Below are positions 6,094 to 11,068 of a stretch of DNA of 11,068 bases, in pieces. The stretch is from an uncultured Chloroflexota bacterium. GTDB taxonomy: Bacteria; Chloroflexota; Dehalococcoidia; UBA2247; RBG-13-53-26. Location of the stretch: the NCBI GenBank assembly GCA_937860285.1, contig CALMBS010000447.1, positions 1 through 11,068 on the forward strand, in the 5' to 3' direction. Position 1 is the stretch's first letter. Every line of letters begins with the position of its first letter. The notes under the pieces were generated by a model. The model saw nothing but the letters and a program-made list of their open reading frames with translations. It ran no database searches and had not been told where the DNA came from. Both the position numbers and the translations under genes were made by a program.

Positions 6094-6435
6094 ATATCCC
6101 GCCATCGGCCGGCGGCGCCCTGCAGTGTGTATCCTTGCCGAGGCGAAGACCGCTGGGTGGCCATTACGGTGTTCACTGACGACGAGTGGCAGGGTCTGTG
6201 CCGGGCCATGGGCCATCCGCCCTGGGCGGTTGCCGGGAGGTTTGCCAGCGCCCCCGGCCGATGGCAGAACCAGGACGAGCTGGATGCCTCCATCTCGGAG
6301 TGGACCAGGGAGCGTGAGGACTGCGACGTCATGCATCTGCTGCAGGCGGAGGGAGTGGCCGCCGGCCCGGTAATGGATGAAAGGGACTGCTATGCTGACC
6401 CGCATCTTCGGGAGAGGGGGTTCTTCGAGCCGGTG
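6094..6435 (+). pseudogene. C-terminal remnant of a CaiB/BaiF (family III) CoA-transferase
   Basis: About 114 residues in one open frame read like the end of a CaiB/BaiF CoA-transferase: VYPCRGEDRWVAITVFTDDE, then an SEWTRERE segment, MHLLQAEGVAAGPVMDERD, and DPHLRERGFFEPV. Intact members have about 400 residues with the catalytic aspartate in the N-terminal part, which is missing here. No start codon with a ribosome site precedes the fragment, and similarity stops after FFEPV, before the deformylase stop codon at 6464. It is the only sign of coding on this strand in the gap 6004-6463, which holds no intact gene. There is no stop or frameshift inside, so the truncation may be recent, or reflect a rearrangement or assembly join. 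Identification is by memory of the family's conserved C-terminal blocks. Confidence 0.72.
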
Positions 6436-6463
6436 TATGGGCCTCTGGCCCTGGCCCGCCGCA

Positions 6464-6961
6464 TCATATGGCCTGGCGCCCGGGTGTCGGGGGGCCGGCC
6501 TCGTGGAGCTTCTCCGGGCTTTCCAAGTGATCGATGTACAGCGTGCCGTTGAGGTGGTCGATCTCATGCTCCAGGGCTTCCGCCAGCAGGCCGTCGGCCT
6601 TGATCCTGGTGGGCTTCCCGGAGCGGTCCAGGGCCTTGACCACAACTCCGGCCGGCCGTTTCAGCTGCCCCCAGTAGCCGGGCACGCTGAGACAGCCCTC
6701 TGTCACGTCCTGCTCGCCGGTTCGTTGGACTATCTGCGGGTTGACGAGAGCGAAGGGCTCCTCTCCCGGCATCTGCAGCACGATAACACGCAGCGACACC
6801 CCCACCTGGGGAGCCGCCAGACCGACACCCCCGGCCTGCTGCATCGTCTCTATCATGTTGTCTATCAGGCGGGCGATCGAGGCGTCAATCACCCGCACCT
6901 TCCTGGCTTTCTGTCTCAAGACGCGGTCTTGCGGCAGGCGACATATCCGCAGGACTGCCAT
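6464..6961 (-). CDS. def: Peptide deformylase
   Basis: A 165-residue metalloenzyme that removes the formyl group from the N-terminal methionine of new proteins. All three family motifs are present: GVGLAAPQ at residues 45-52, EGCLS at 88-92 and HEIDH at 132-136. C90, H132 and H136 bind the metal and E133 is catalytic. The length is normal for the bacterial enzyme. ATG at 6961 is preferred, sharing one base with the upstream stop (TGATG) and with GAGAGG about 7 bases before it; a GTG one codon earlier is possible. It is the last gene of the operon that starts at 10266. Its usual partner fmt is not adjacent. It may be the main deformylase or a second copy; the window cannot tell. Confidence 0.97.
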   Translation of the reverse strand: MAVLRICRLPQDRVLRQKARKVRVIDASIARLIDNMIETMQQAGGVGLAAPQVGVSLRVIVLQMPGEEPFALVNPQIVQRTGEQDVTEGCLSVPGYWGQLKRPAGVVVKALDRSGKPTRIKADGLLAEALEHEIDHLNGTLYIDHLESPEKLHEAGPPTPGRQAI

Positions 6962-7707
6962 CACATCACCTCTCTAACTCGCCTCCGGCGCACCGGCTGC
7001 CCGCCGGCCAGGACCACGGTGAAACCGGCGTCAGAGTGATAGCCCTCGCGAGGCTCTTCCACGTGCTTTGACCGGCCAGGTGGCTCGAACAAAGCTGAAA
7101 CCACCCTCTCCATCACGAACCCTGCCTGCGCCAGGAGATCGGACACCTCGTCGAAGCTGTAGAAGCTGGCATAGCGGTAGAAACGATGCCCCCTCTCCCT
7201 CTTCCGCTCGTAGAGCTGGCCCCAGGGACCTTCTCTCAGAAGCAGCCCCAGCACGATCTTGCCGTCCGGCGCCAGCACGCGGCGGGCCTCCTTCAGAACG
7301 CTTCGAGGCGAGCTCAGAAAACAGAGCGTGGTTATCAGGAAGACCGTGCCAAAGGACTCTTCGTCGAAGAGCCTTTGCTCCCCGCGGCCGACAAAGGCAT
7401 TCACGCCCCGGGTCCTGGCCATCTCAACCATCTTTGCCGAAGGGTCCACGCCGGCTTCGATGCCCAGCGCGTGGGCGAAACGGCCGCTGCCGACGCCTAT
7501 CTCAAGCCATGGCTTCGGCGCGTGCGCCGACACCTCGGCCAACGCCCTCAGCTCGGTCAGAAACACGCTGTGCCCATCGCCATCGAACCATCGGTCGTAC
7601 TCTGACGCCAGGTCCTTGAAAGGGGGCAGGACCCCCCGGGTGCGGCTTGCACCCGCCAGGTGTTTCCCGGCTCTGCCGCATGCCGGCGTAGTCAGGGCTC
7701 CATCCAT
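6961..7707 (-). CDS. Class I SAM-dependent methyltransferase
   Basis: A 248-residue Rossmann-fold methyltransferase of the Methyltransf_11/25 type. Motif I is LEIGVGSGRF with its glycines near residues 71-75. The acidic end of strand 2 is in GVDPSAKMVEMARTRG near 86-101, and EARRVLAPDGKIVLGLL is the usual later block. PPFKDLASEYDRWFDGDG before motif I is a common N-terminus for this subgroup. ATG at 7707 is chosen because GAGG lies six bases upstream; a GTG at 7734 would extend it by nine residues and overlap the preceding gene by 19 bases. The first 28 or so residues look unconserved, so the true start could lie further in. The substrate cannot be inferred. It is translationally linked to the deformylase gene. 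Confidence 0.88.
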   Translation of the reverse strand: MDGALTTPACGRAGKHLAGASRTRGVLPPFKDLASEYDRWFDGDGHSVFLTELRALAEVSAHAPKPWLEIGVGSGRFAHALGIEAGVDPSAKMVEMARTRGVNAFVGRGEQRLFDEESFGTVFLITTLCFLSSPRSVLKEARRVLAPDGKIVLGLLLREGPWGQLYERKRERGHRFYRYASFYSFDEVSDLLAQAGFVMERVVSALFEPPGRSKHVEEPREGYHSDAGFTVVLAGGQPVRRRRVREVM

Positions 7708-7715
7708 GCGGGTCC

Positions 7716-8093
7716 TCAGCTCAGCATCACGCACACGCTGTGGACCACCTTAAGCTGATGGTTCCGGCAGAAGGCGATGGCCTGCTCGCTCTCTGACCCG
7801 GGCTGCAGCCAGATTCTGCGCAGCCCCATGTCCGCGCACTGGGGCAGGGTCTGCTCGGTGGCCGCCGGCGGCACCACGAAGTCCACGACGTCCACGGCGA
7901 CCGGCAGGGCAGCGATGCTGGGATAGCACTTCAGGCCTTCCACCTGTTCGAGCTTGGGGTTGACCGGATACACCTCGTACCCCCGGTCTCTGAGATTCTT
8001 CACGATCCTGTTCCCGTACTTCTCCGCATTGTCGGTGGCGCCCACCACGGCGAACCTCTTCTGGTCCATGAACTCCTTGATCAGTTCATCCAT
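7716..8093 (-). CDS. CoA-binding domain protein (YccU-like)
   Basis: A 125-residue single-domain Rossmann-like protein of the CoA_binding_2 family (PF13380). Visible blocks are RFAVVGATDNAEKYGNRIVK near residue 13, YEVYPVNPK near 40, DVVDFVVPP near 68, IWLQPGSESEQA near 94 and the closing VVHSVCVMLS. Members bind CoA or a related nucleotide, but a reaction is not known for the single-domain form. The ATG has GGAG eight bases upstream, inside a 42-base gap after the DUF5320 gene. The length is normal for the family. It appears to be carried in the operon rather than being obviously tied to metal handling. Confidence 0.93.
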   Translation of the reverse strand: MDELIKEFMDQKRFAVVGATDNAEKYGNRIVKNLRDRGYEVYPVNPKLEQVEGLKCYPSIAALPVAVDVVDFVVPPAATEQTLPQCADMGLRRIWLQPGSESEQAIAFCRNHQLKVVHSVCVMLS

Positions 8094-8135
8094 GTCCCAC
8101 GCTCCACTGGCAGGCTTCTTCCTGCCCCAACGTCG

Positions 8136-8414
8136 CTACTTCTCTTTGTCCGCCAGGCCTCTGATCCTGGCTTCGAGGCTGTCCAGAGTCCTCTTGAGGG
8201 CCTCCGCCTCGCTTCTGAGGTAGTCGATCTCCTCATCACGACTGACGAAATCGGGGCCGGAGGTGTGGCCGGCATAGCCGTAACCATATCCTCCCCGTCC
8301 CCGTCCGCCGTATGGGGCCCGTCCGGCCCTGAATCCCCGGGGATTGCAGTATCCCCGGCCTCCCCCGGTCATCGGTCCCATTCCTCTCGGTCCAGTCCCA
8401 TCAAACCCTGGCAT
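8136..8414 (-). CDS. DUF5320 glycine-rich/coiled-coil small protein, copy 3
   Basis: A 92-residue protein with the DUF5320 signature: leader MPGFDGTGPRGMGPMTGGGR, a single cysteine in GYCNPRG, a Gly/Tyr/Arg-rich middle (residues 30-50) and a C-terminal amphipathic helix beginning DEEIDYLRSEAEALKR, likely a coiled coil. The ATG overlaps the upstream DUF5320 gene by 14 bases and has AAGGAGG before it. Such proteins often sit beside NifX-type and ferredoxin-ATPase genes in anaerobes; no function is known. The helix suggests that the three neighbouring copies form a mixed bundle. Confidence 0.85.
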   Translation of the reverse strand: MPGFDGTGPRGMGPMTGGGRGYCNPRGFRAGRAPYGGRGRGGYGYGYAGHTSGPDFVSRDEEIDYLRSEAEALKRTLDSLEARIRGLADKEK

Positions 8415-8610
8415 GATGCTCCTCCTTCTCTGTGCTCAGCTCCTCCAGCCTGATTCTGATGATGCTGAGTTGCCTTCTCAGCGCCATGGTCTGCCTTCTG
8501 AGGTAATCGATCTCCTGCTGCGGACTCGATATCCTTACAGCGCAGTAGCCGTTTCCCCAACCTGTCATTGGGCCCTGGCCGCGGGGGCCTGTCCCGTCAC
8601 AGCGAGGCAT
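8401..8610 (-). CDS. DUF5320 glycine-rich/coiled-coil small protein, copy 2
   Basis: A 69-residue relative of the next gene. It keeps the leader MPRCDGTGPRGQGPMTGWGN and the cysteine in GYC but lacks the Gly/Tyr-rich middle, going straight to the helix QQEIDYLRRQTMALRRQL. It has an extra cysteine at residue 4. GGAGG lies 8 bases before the ATG. The 14-base overlap with the following copy implies coupled translation and balanced amounts. Function is unknown. Confidence 0.85.
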   Translation of the reverse strand: MPRCDGTGPRGQGPMTGWGNGYCAVRISSPQQEIDYLRRQTMALRRQLSIIRIRLEELSTEKEEHHARV

Positions 8611-8652
8611 GCTGGCACCTCCTCACTCTATCATCTGCCCGCGTGTCCAGCT

Positions 8653-8997
8653 CTACCTGGCCTCCAGTTCACGTATCCTGGTCTCGATTCCCTCCAGGTC
8701 CGCCTTAGTGGCATCGGCCTGTTCCCTGAGGTAGCTGACCTCGTCTTCACTGGTTCCGGCCGGATAGGGTGCGTATCCCGGGGTGGCGGTGGCTGGCCAA
8801 TAGAAAGGGGCGCCGTGCCAAAGGCCGTGGTGCGCGGCGCCGCCGAAGAAGTGCCGGCATCTTGGCAGGCCGCCCCTGCCTCTTCCGACGTATGGCCAGG
8901 GTGGGGAAGCCCCGCGAAAGCCGAGGCCCATGCCCCGGCCCGGGCCGAGCCCCCTCCCGGGACCTCTGCCTCTCCCAAATTCGTACCCACAGTACAT
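8653..8997 (-). CDS. DUF5320-like glycine-rich/coiled-coil small protein, copy 1 (divergent)
   Basis: A 114-residue protein with the same plan as the two following genes but a different start, MYCGYEFGRGRGPGRGLGPG, lacking the MP--DGTGP leader. Residues 1-55 are Gly/Arg-rich, residues 50-70 carry histidines and aromatics (RCRHFFGGAAHHGLWHG) that could bind a metal, and the C-terminal helix begins EDEVSYLREQADATKADL. The ATG at 8997 has GAGG six bases upstream and lies 16 bases after the DUF4213/DUF364 stop. It is probably an old duplicate of the DUF5320 pair. Function is unknown. Confidence 0.8.
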   Translation of the reverse strand: MYCGYEFGRGRGPGRGLGPGRGMGLGFRGASPPWPYVGRGRGGLPRCRHFFGGAAHHGLWHGAPFYWPATATPGYAPYPAGTSEDEVSYLREQADATKADLEGIETRIRELEAR

Positions 8998-9013
8998 CGC
9001 CTGCCTCCTCTCC

Positions 9014-9787
9014 TCACTGCGTGCGAGCTGCCGGCCGCACTTCCTGGGCCCGTTTCCCCCAGGCCTGTTTCGTCATGGTCAACTGCCGGAGCCCCTTGAT
9101 CTGGCGGTAGTTGGCCCCCTGGCTGACGCAGCGCATCGCCAGGTCCGGGTCGGCTACCACTGTGCCCGATATGGCGTCCACCCCGTGGTCGAACAGAACC
9201 GGCGACAGGGGGGACGTGTCCCCCAGTACGACCACGAAAGCCCCGGGGCTGCACAATGCCAGGAGCCTCTCGATCGTGTGGTTGGTGAACGCCGTCCCCG
9301 TAATGGCCACCACTTCGGCCAGAGGCACGAAGGTCTCGCTACCCCCTTCGAGCAGGTCTCCTTCCTGCGGGTTCTTCTCTATCACCCACAGGTCCTTGAC
9401 CTCCCGGAGCAGCTGGGGCACAAACGGAAAATGGCCCACAATGGCGACGGCCTTGCCCCTGCCCTTCTCGATTATCAGCTCCCGGGCGTTGATCTCCTGG
9501 CATCTTGCCTCGTCAACATCCAGCAGGGAGTTGATGGTGGCCATGCCGATGGCGGCCTCGGGTATTCTCTGCGAGTGGCACATCCGGGCCAGCTCCAGGG
9601 TGCTCTTCATGAGCAGGGACCCTGCCTCCCTCACCAGCGGCGGCTCCTGCCGCAGGCTGTCGCGCGGCAGCGTAGCCGCCAGGCCGCAGTTGCGGGTGAG
9701 CACGGCGGTGTGGAAGAGGCCCTGGCGGACGTCCCTGACGCTCTCCTCAACGTTCAACCCTGCAAGGATGTCATCAAGTATCTTCAT
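9014..9787 (-). CDS. DUF4213/DUF364 protein (putative heavy-metal chelation domain)
   Basis: A 257-residue cytoplasmic protein. The N-terminal ~90 residues resemble DUF4213 and the C-terminal part is the DUF364 Rossmann-like domain (PF04016), with VAIVGHFPFVPQLL, WVIEKNPQEGD, ITGTAFTNHTIERLL, VVVLGDTSPLSPVLFDHGVD and ISGTVV as landmarks. Family members lie in metal-related gene clusters and are proposed to bind heavy metals or a metal-chelating cofactor; no reaction is proven. The frame is open upstream to 9961, but the MKILDDIL start is the family norm and the extra part would overlap DUF134. AAGGAG is 13 bases before the ATG. It sits between the DUF134 regulator and the DUF5320 set. Confidence 0.87.
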   Translation of the reverse strand: MKILDDILAGLNVEESVRDVRQGLFHTAVLTRNCGLAATLPRDSLRQEPPLVREAGSLLMKSTLELARMCHSQRIPEAAIGMATINSLLDVDEARCQEINARELIIEKGRGKAVAIVGHFPFVPQLLREVKDLWVIEKNPQEGDLLEGGSETFVPLAEVVAITGTAFTNHTIERLLALCSPGAFVVVLGDTSPLSPVLFDHGVDAISGTVVADPDLAMRCVSQGANYRQIKGLRQLTMTKQAWGKRAQEVRPAARTQ

Positions 9788-9804
9788 GCCGTATCGTTGC
9801 TCCT

Positions 9805-10266
9805 TCAGTGATGCGGGCCTCTGCCGTGGCGCCATCCGCCCCGCCCCATGCCCGGCGGAAAGAGGGGCATGACGCTGGGAGTAGCGCACCTGGGGCAGAC
9901 CTCCGGCGGGCCGGCCACAAGCCGCTCGAAGGGCACCTCCCATTCGTGCCCGCTCACGCATCTGAAACGGCGCGCGGCCATCTCGTAGTTGCCTCCCTCA
10001 ATGCGTATCCCTTTGCCGTTCAGGAGGGCGTCAGCGGTCTTGTGACGGGCGGAATCCAGGATGCGTGAGAAGGTGCTCCGGGAGACGTTCATTCTCCGGG
10101 CGCCTTCCTCCTGCTCCAGCCCTTCAAGGTCGCTGAGGCGGATGGCCTCGGCCTCTTCCACCAGCAGCCGGACCTCCTCGAGCTCCCCGGGCCGTATCTC
10201 GACGGGCCTGAACTCGGTCACCGGCGGGATGCAGCTGACTCTGCGCCAGAGATGCCGTCTTCCCAA
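9805..10266 (-). CDS. DUF134 (UPF0251) regulator with C-terminal zinc ribbon
   Basis: A 153-residue predicted DNA-binding protein, the stand-alone paralogue of the first 150 residues of the DUF134-NifX fusion. The helix-turn-helix is in EAIRLSDLEGLEQEEGARRM and NVSRSTFSRILDSARHKTAD. A zinc ribbon follows (FRCVSGHEWE, then VCPRCATP). The tail is Gly/His-rich (GMGRGGWRHGRGPHH). It uses a TTG start at 10266, supported by GAGGA nine bases upstream and by alignment of its first residues with the paralogue; TTG may keep expression low. It is the first gene of its operon and ends 17 bases before the next start. A promoter and operator lie immediately upstream, matching those of the paralogue, so self- and cross-regulation are likely. 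Confidence 0.88.
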   Translation of the reverse strand: MGRRHLWRRVSCIPPVTEFRPVEIRPGELEEVRLLVEEAEAIRLSDLEGLEQEEGARRMNVSRSTFSRILDSARHKTADALLNGKGIRIEGGNYEMAARRFRCVSGHEWEVPFERLVAGPPEVCPRCATPSVMPLFPPGMGRGGWRHGRGPHH

Positions 10267-10308
10267 AGTGCCACTTCCTCTTTATGGTCTTCTGTGCGAA
10301 ATGAGGCT

Positions 10309-10330
10309 ATTTTGCACGTATGCTCATAAT
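10309..10330 (-). promoter_or_regulatory. Operator at the stand-alone DUF134 promoter
   Basis: A 22-base element with plus-strand halves ATTTTGCAC and GCTCATAAT around GTAT. The half proximal to the -10 box is identical to that at 4569-4577; the distal half is weaker (6 of 9 positions pair). It begins one base downstream of the -10 box, exactly as in the other operon, and covers the expected transcription start. Confidence 0.55.
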
Positions 10331-10331
10331 A

Positions 10332-10361
10332 ATTATAGCGCCGTTGTCAAGCGGCTGTCGA
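10332..10361 (-). promoter_or_regulatory. Sigma-70-like promoter of the DUF134-DUF364-DUF5320 operon
   Basis: On the minus strand, TCGACA (10361-10356), 18 bases, then a perfect -10 box TATAAT (10337-10332). It aligns gap-free with the promoter at 4579-4608, including CACT before the -35 box and ATTATGAGC after the -10. A second TTGACA at 10350-10345 lies within the spacer but only seven bases from the -10 box, so it is not the -35 used with it. The TTG start is about 65 bases downstream. Confidence 0.68.
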
Positions 10362-10384
10362 GTGGTCGGCCCCCGGCGCTGTCT

Positions 10385-10413
10385 TTGACAAGTGATGTGC
10401 GCCTGACTACCAT
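10385..10413 (+). promoter_or_regulatory. Likely promoter of the GtrA-family gene
   Basis: TTGACA (10385-10390), 17 bases, then TACCAT (10408-10413), which keeps four of six consensus -10 positions. The start of transcription would be about 10420, almost at the GTG start codon at 10423. That implies a leaderless or nearly leaderless message, in line with no ribosome site before the GTG. Confidence 0.5.
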
Positions 10414-10422
10414 TAGCGTCTT

Positions 10423-10914
10423 GTGGGCGAGGAGAGTCCCGACCCCGGCGCGAAGCAGGCCAGCCGCCCGGCACGGCTTCTGTCCCTGGTCACCAGCCCC
10501 ACCGGCATAGGGCGGTTCATCCGGTTTGCTGTGGTGGGAGCCAGCGGCGTCCTGGTGGACATGCCCATCTTCTGGGCCCTGACCAGCCGGGCTCACGTTC
10601 GCGACCTGGTGGCCATCCTCCCGGCCTATGCCGCCGCCACGGTCTGGAACTTCACGCTGAACGACCGGTGGACCTTCCGGGACCGGCGCGAGGACACGGC
10701 GCGCTCCACCCTGACGCGGTTCGGCAAGTACGCCCTGGTGAGCCTGCCGCCGCTGGCCTACCGGATGGCTACCTACTGGCCGCTGAAGGAGCTGTCGGAC
10801 GTCCAGTACCTGCTGGCCTACGCCATCGCCATCGTGGTGGGGATGGTGTGGAACTTCGGCGTCAACTTCCTATGGACCTGGCGCAAACGCCGCCGCGAAG
10901 GGTCAGAGAGCTGA
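10423..10914 (+). CDS. GtrA-family membrane protein
   Basis: A 163-residue inner-membrane protein with four predicted membrane segments at about 32-54, 61-77, 99-117 and 128-152. The family's paired motifs are clear: WNFTLNDRWTF near 75-85 and WNFGVNFLWTW near 143-153. GtrA proteins are thought to flip polyprenyl-linked sugars or otherwise assist glycosylation of cell-surface polymers. The first 30 residues (polar, proline-rich) exceed the usual start, so GTG at 10423 is uncertain, but no other ATG or GTG precedes the first membrane segment. It is the only intact plus-strand gene, diverging from the DUF134 operon, and unrelated to the metal-cluster genes. A glycosyltransferase partner is not visible. 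Confidence 0.9.
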   Translation: MGEESPDPGAKQASRPARLLSLVTSPTGIGRFIRFAVVGASGVLVDMPIFWALTSRAHVRDLVAILPAYAAATVWNFTLNDRWTFRDRREDTARSTLTRFGKYALVSLPPLAYRMATYWPLKELSDVQYLLAYAIAIVVGMVWNFGVNFLWTWRKRRREGSES

Positions 10915-10950
10915 GGCCTCAGCGGGGGGGGGCAGGCTGAAGCCCGGATG

Positions 10951-10975
10951 GAGCGCCGAGGCTCAGAGCGCCGAG
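10951..10975 (+). repeat. Short direct repeat between the convergent genes
   Basis: GAGCGCCGAG occurs at 10951-10960 and again at 10966-10975, straddling the stop codon of the minus-strand partial gene. Two copies of ten bases in GC-rich DNA carry little weight; no role is proposed. Confidence 0.3.
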
Positions 10976-11068
10976 TATCTCCGGACCTGGAACCGGTAGA
11001 GCTTCAGCGGCTCCCGGGGGCCGATGCCCCCCTTCTGGCGGCAGATGTCACCTGCTCCTACACGGTGT
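10963..11068 (-). CDS. C-terminal end of an unrecognised protein, runs off window
   Basis: The last 34 residues of a minus-strand frame that continues past the right edge, with TGA at 10965-10963. The segment GPREPLKLYRFQVRRYSAL is basic and ends the frame. I do not recognise the family. It is convergent with the GtrA gene with 48 bases between the two stops. The short visible length makes this uncertain; it may be a chance frame. Confidence 0.4.
   Translation of the reverse strand, partial: HRVGAGDICRQKGGIGPREPLKLYRFQVRRYSAL

Noticed and set aside
9788..9961. N-terminal extension of the DUF4213/DUF364 gene
   Set aside because: It would overlap DUF134 by about 150 bases and lacks family similarity; MKILDD at 9787 is the normal start.
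10911..10922. Perfect palindrome CTGAGGCCTCAG after the GtrA stop as a terminator
   Set aside because: It has no loop and no T-tract; more likely chance in GC-rich sequence.
1..11068. CRISPR array, tRNA, rRNA, insertion sequence or phage genes
   Set aside because: No regularly spaced repeats, no recognisable tRNA or rRNA segments, and no transposase, integrase or phage-like proteins were seen on either strand.

Overview
The window is GC-rich, with strong G/C preference at third codon positions. Apart from one gene, a gene remnant and their shadows, everything is coded on the minus strand, as tightly packed genes that often overlap by 1 to 14 bases. The content (MinD-type ATPases with built-in ferredoxin domains, NifX-type cofactor-binding proteins, DUF134 regulators, DUF5320 glycine-rich proteins and a tungsten-cofactor-type radical SAM protein) is typical of strict anaerobes. 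A bacterium is suggested by the sigma-70-like promoters, Shine-Dalgarno sites and peptide deformylase. The phylum cannot be fixed from this sequence alone; an anaerobic Chloroflexota such as a Dehalococcoidia is a guess, and Firmicutes or Desulfobacterota-like anaerobes are alternatives.

Layout, read in the direction of transcription from right to left. (1) The right edge has a GtrA-family membrane protein on the plus strand, facing the 3' end of an unrecognised minus-strand gene. (2) An operon starts at a promoter near 10332-10361: DUF134 regulator with zinc ribbon, DUF4213/DUF364 protein, three small DUF5320 proteins, a CoA-binding-domain protein, a methyltransferase and peptide deformylase (10266 down to 6464). 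(3) A stretch of about 460 bases carries no intact gene but holds a plus-strand C-terminal remnant of a CaiB/BaiF CoA-transferase. (4) A radical SAM/SPASM protein resembling the tungsten-oxidoreductase maturases follows (6003-4693). (5) A second operon starts at a promoter near 4579-4608: a DUF134-zinc ribbon-NifX fusion, a glycine-rich zinc-ribbon protein, two consecutive ferredoxin-containing MinD-like ATPases, an FmdB-like zinc ribbon, an unrecognised small protein, a stand-alone NifX-type protein, a possible 32-residue peptide and Mrp/NBP35, which runs off the left edge.

The genes suggest a module for handling metal clusters: P-loop ATPases and an Mrp scaffold to build or move Fe-S or heterometal clusters, NifX-type domains to bind them, zinc ribbons and DUF4213/DUF364 as further metal-binding parts, and a radical SAM protein that may mature a tungsten enzyme. 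No nitrogenase genes are visible, so the NifX domains should not be read as nitrogen fixation. The most distinctive observation is that both operons begin with a DUF134 regulator behind near-identical promoters. Each promoter is followed, one base after the -10 box, by the same 22-base inverted-repeat operator, which points to one regulon under self-control.
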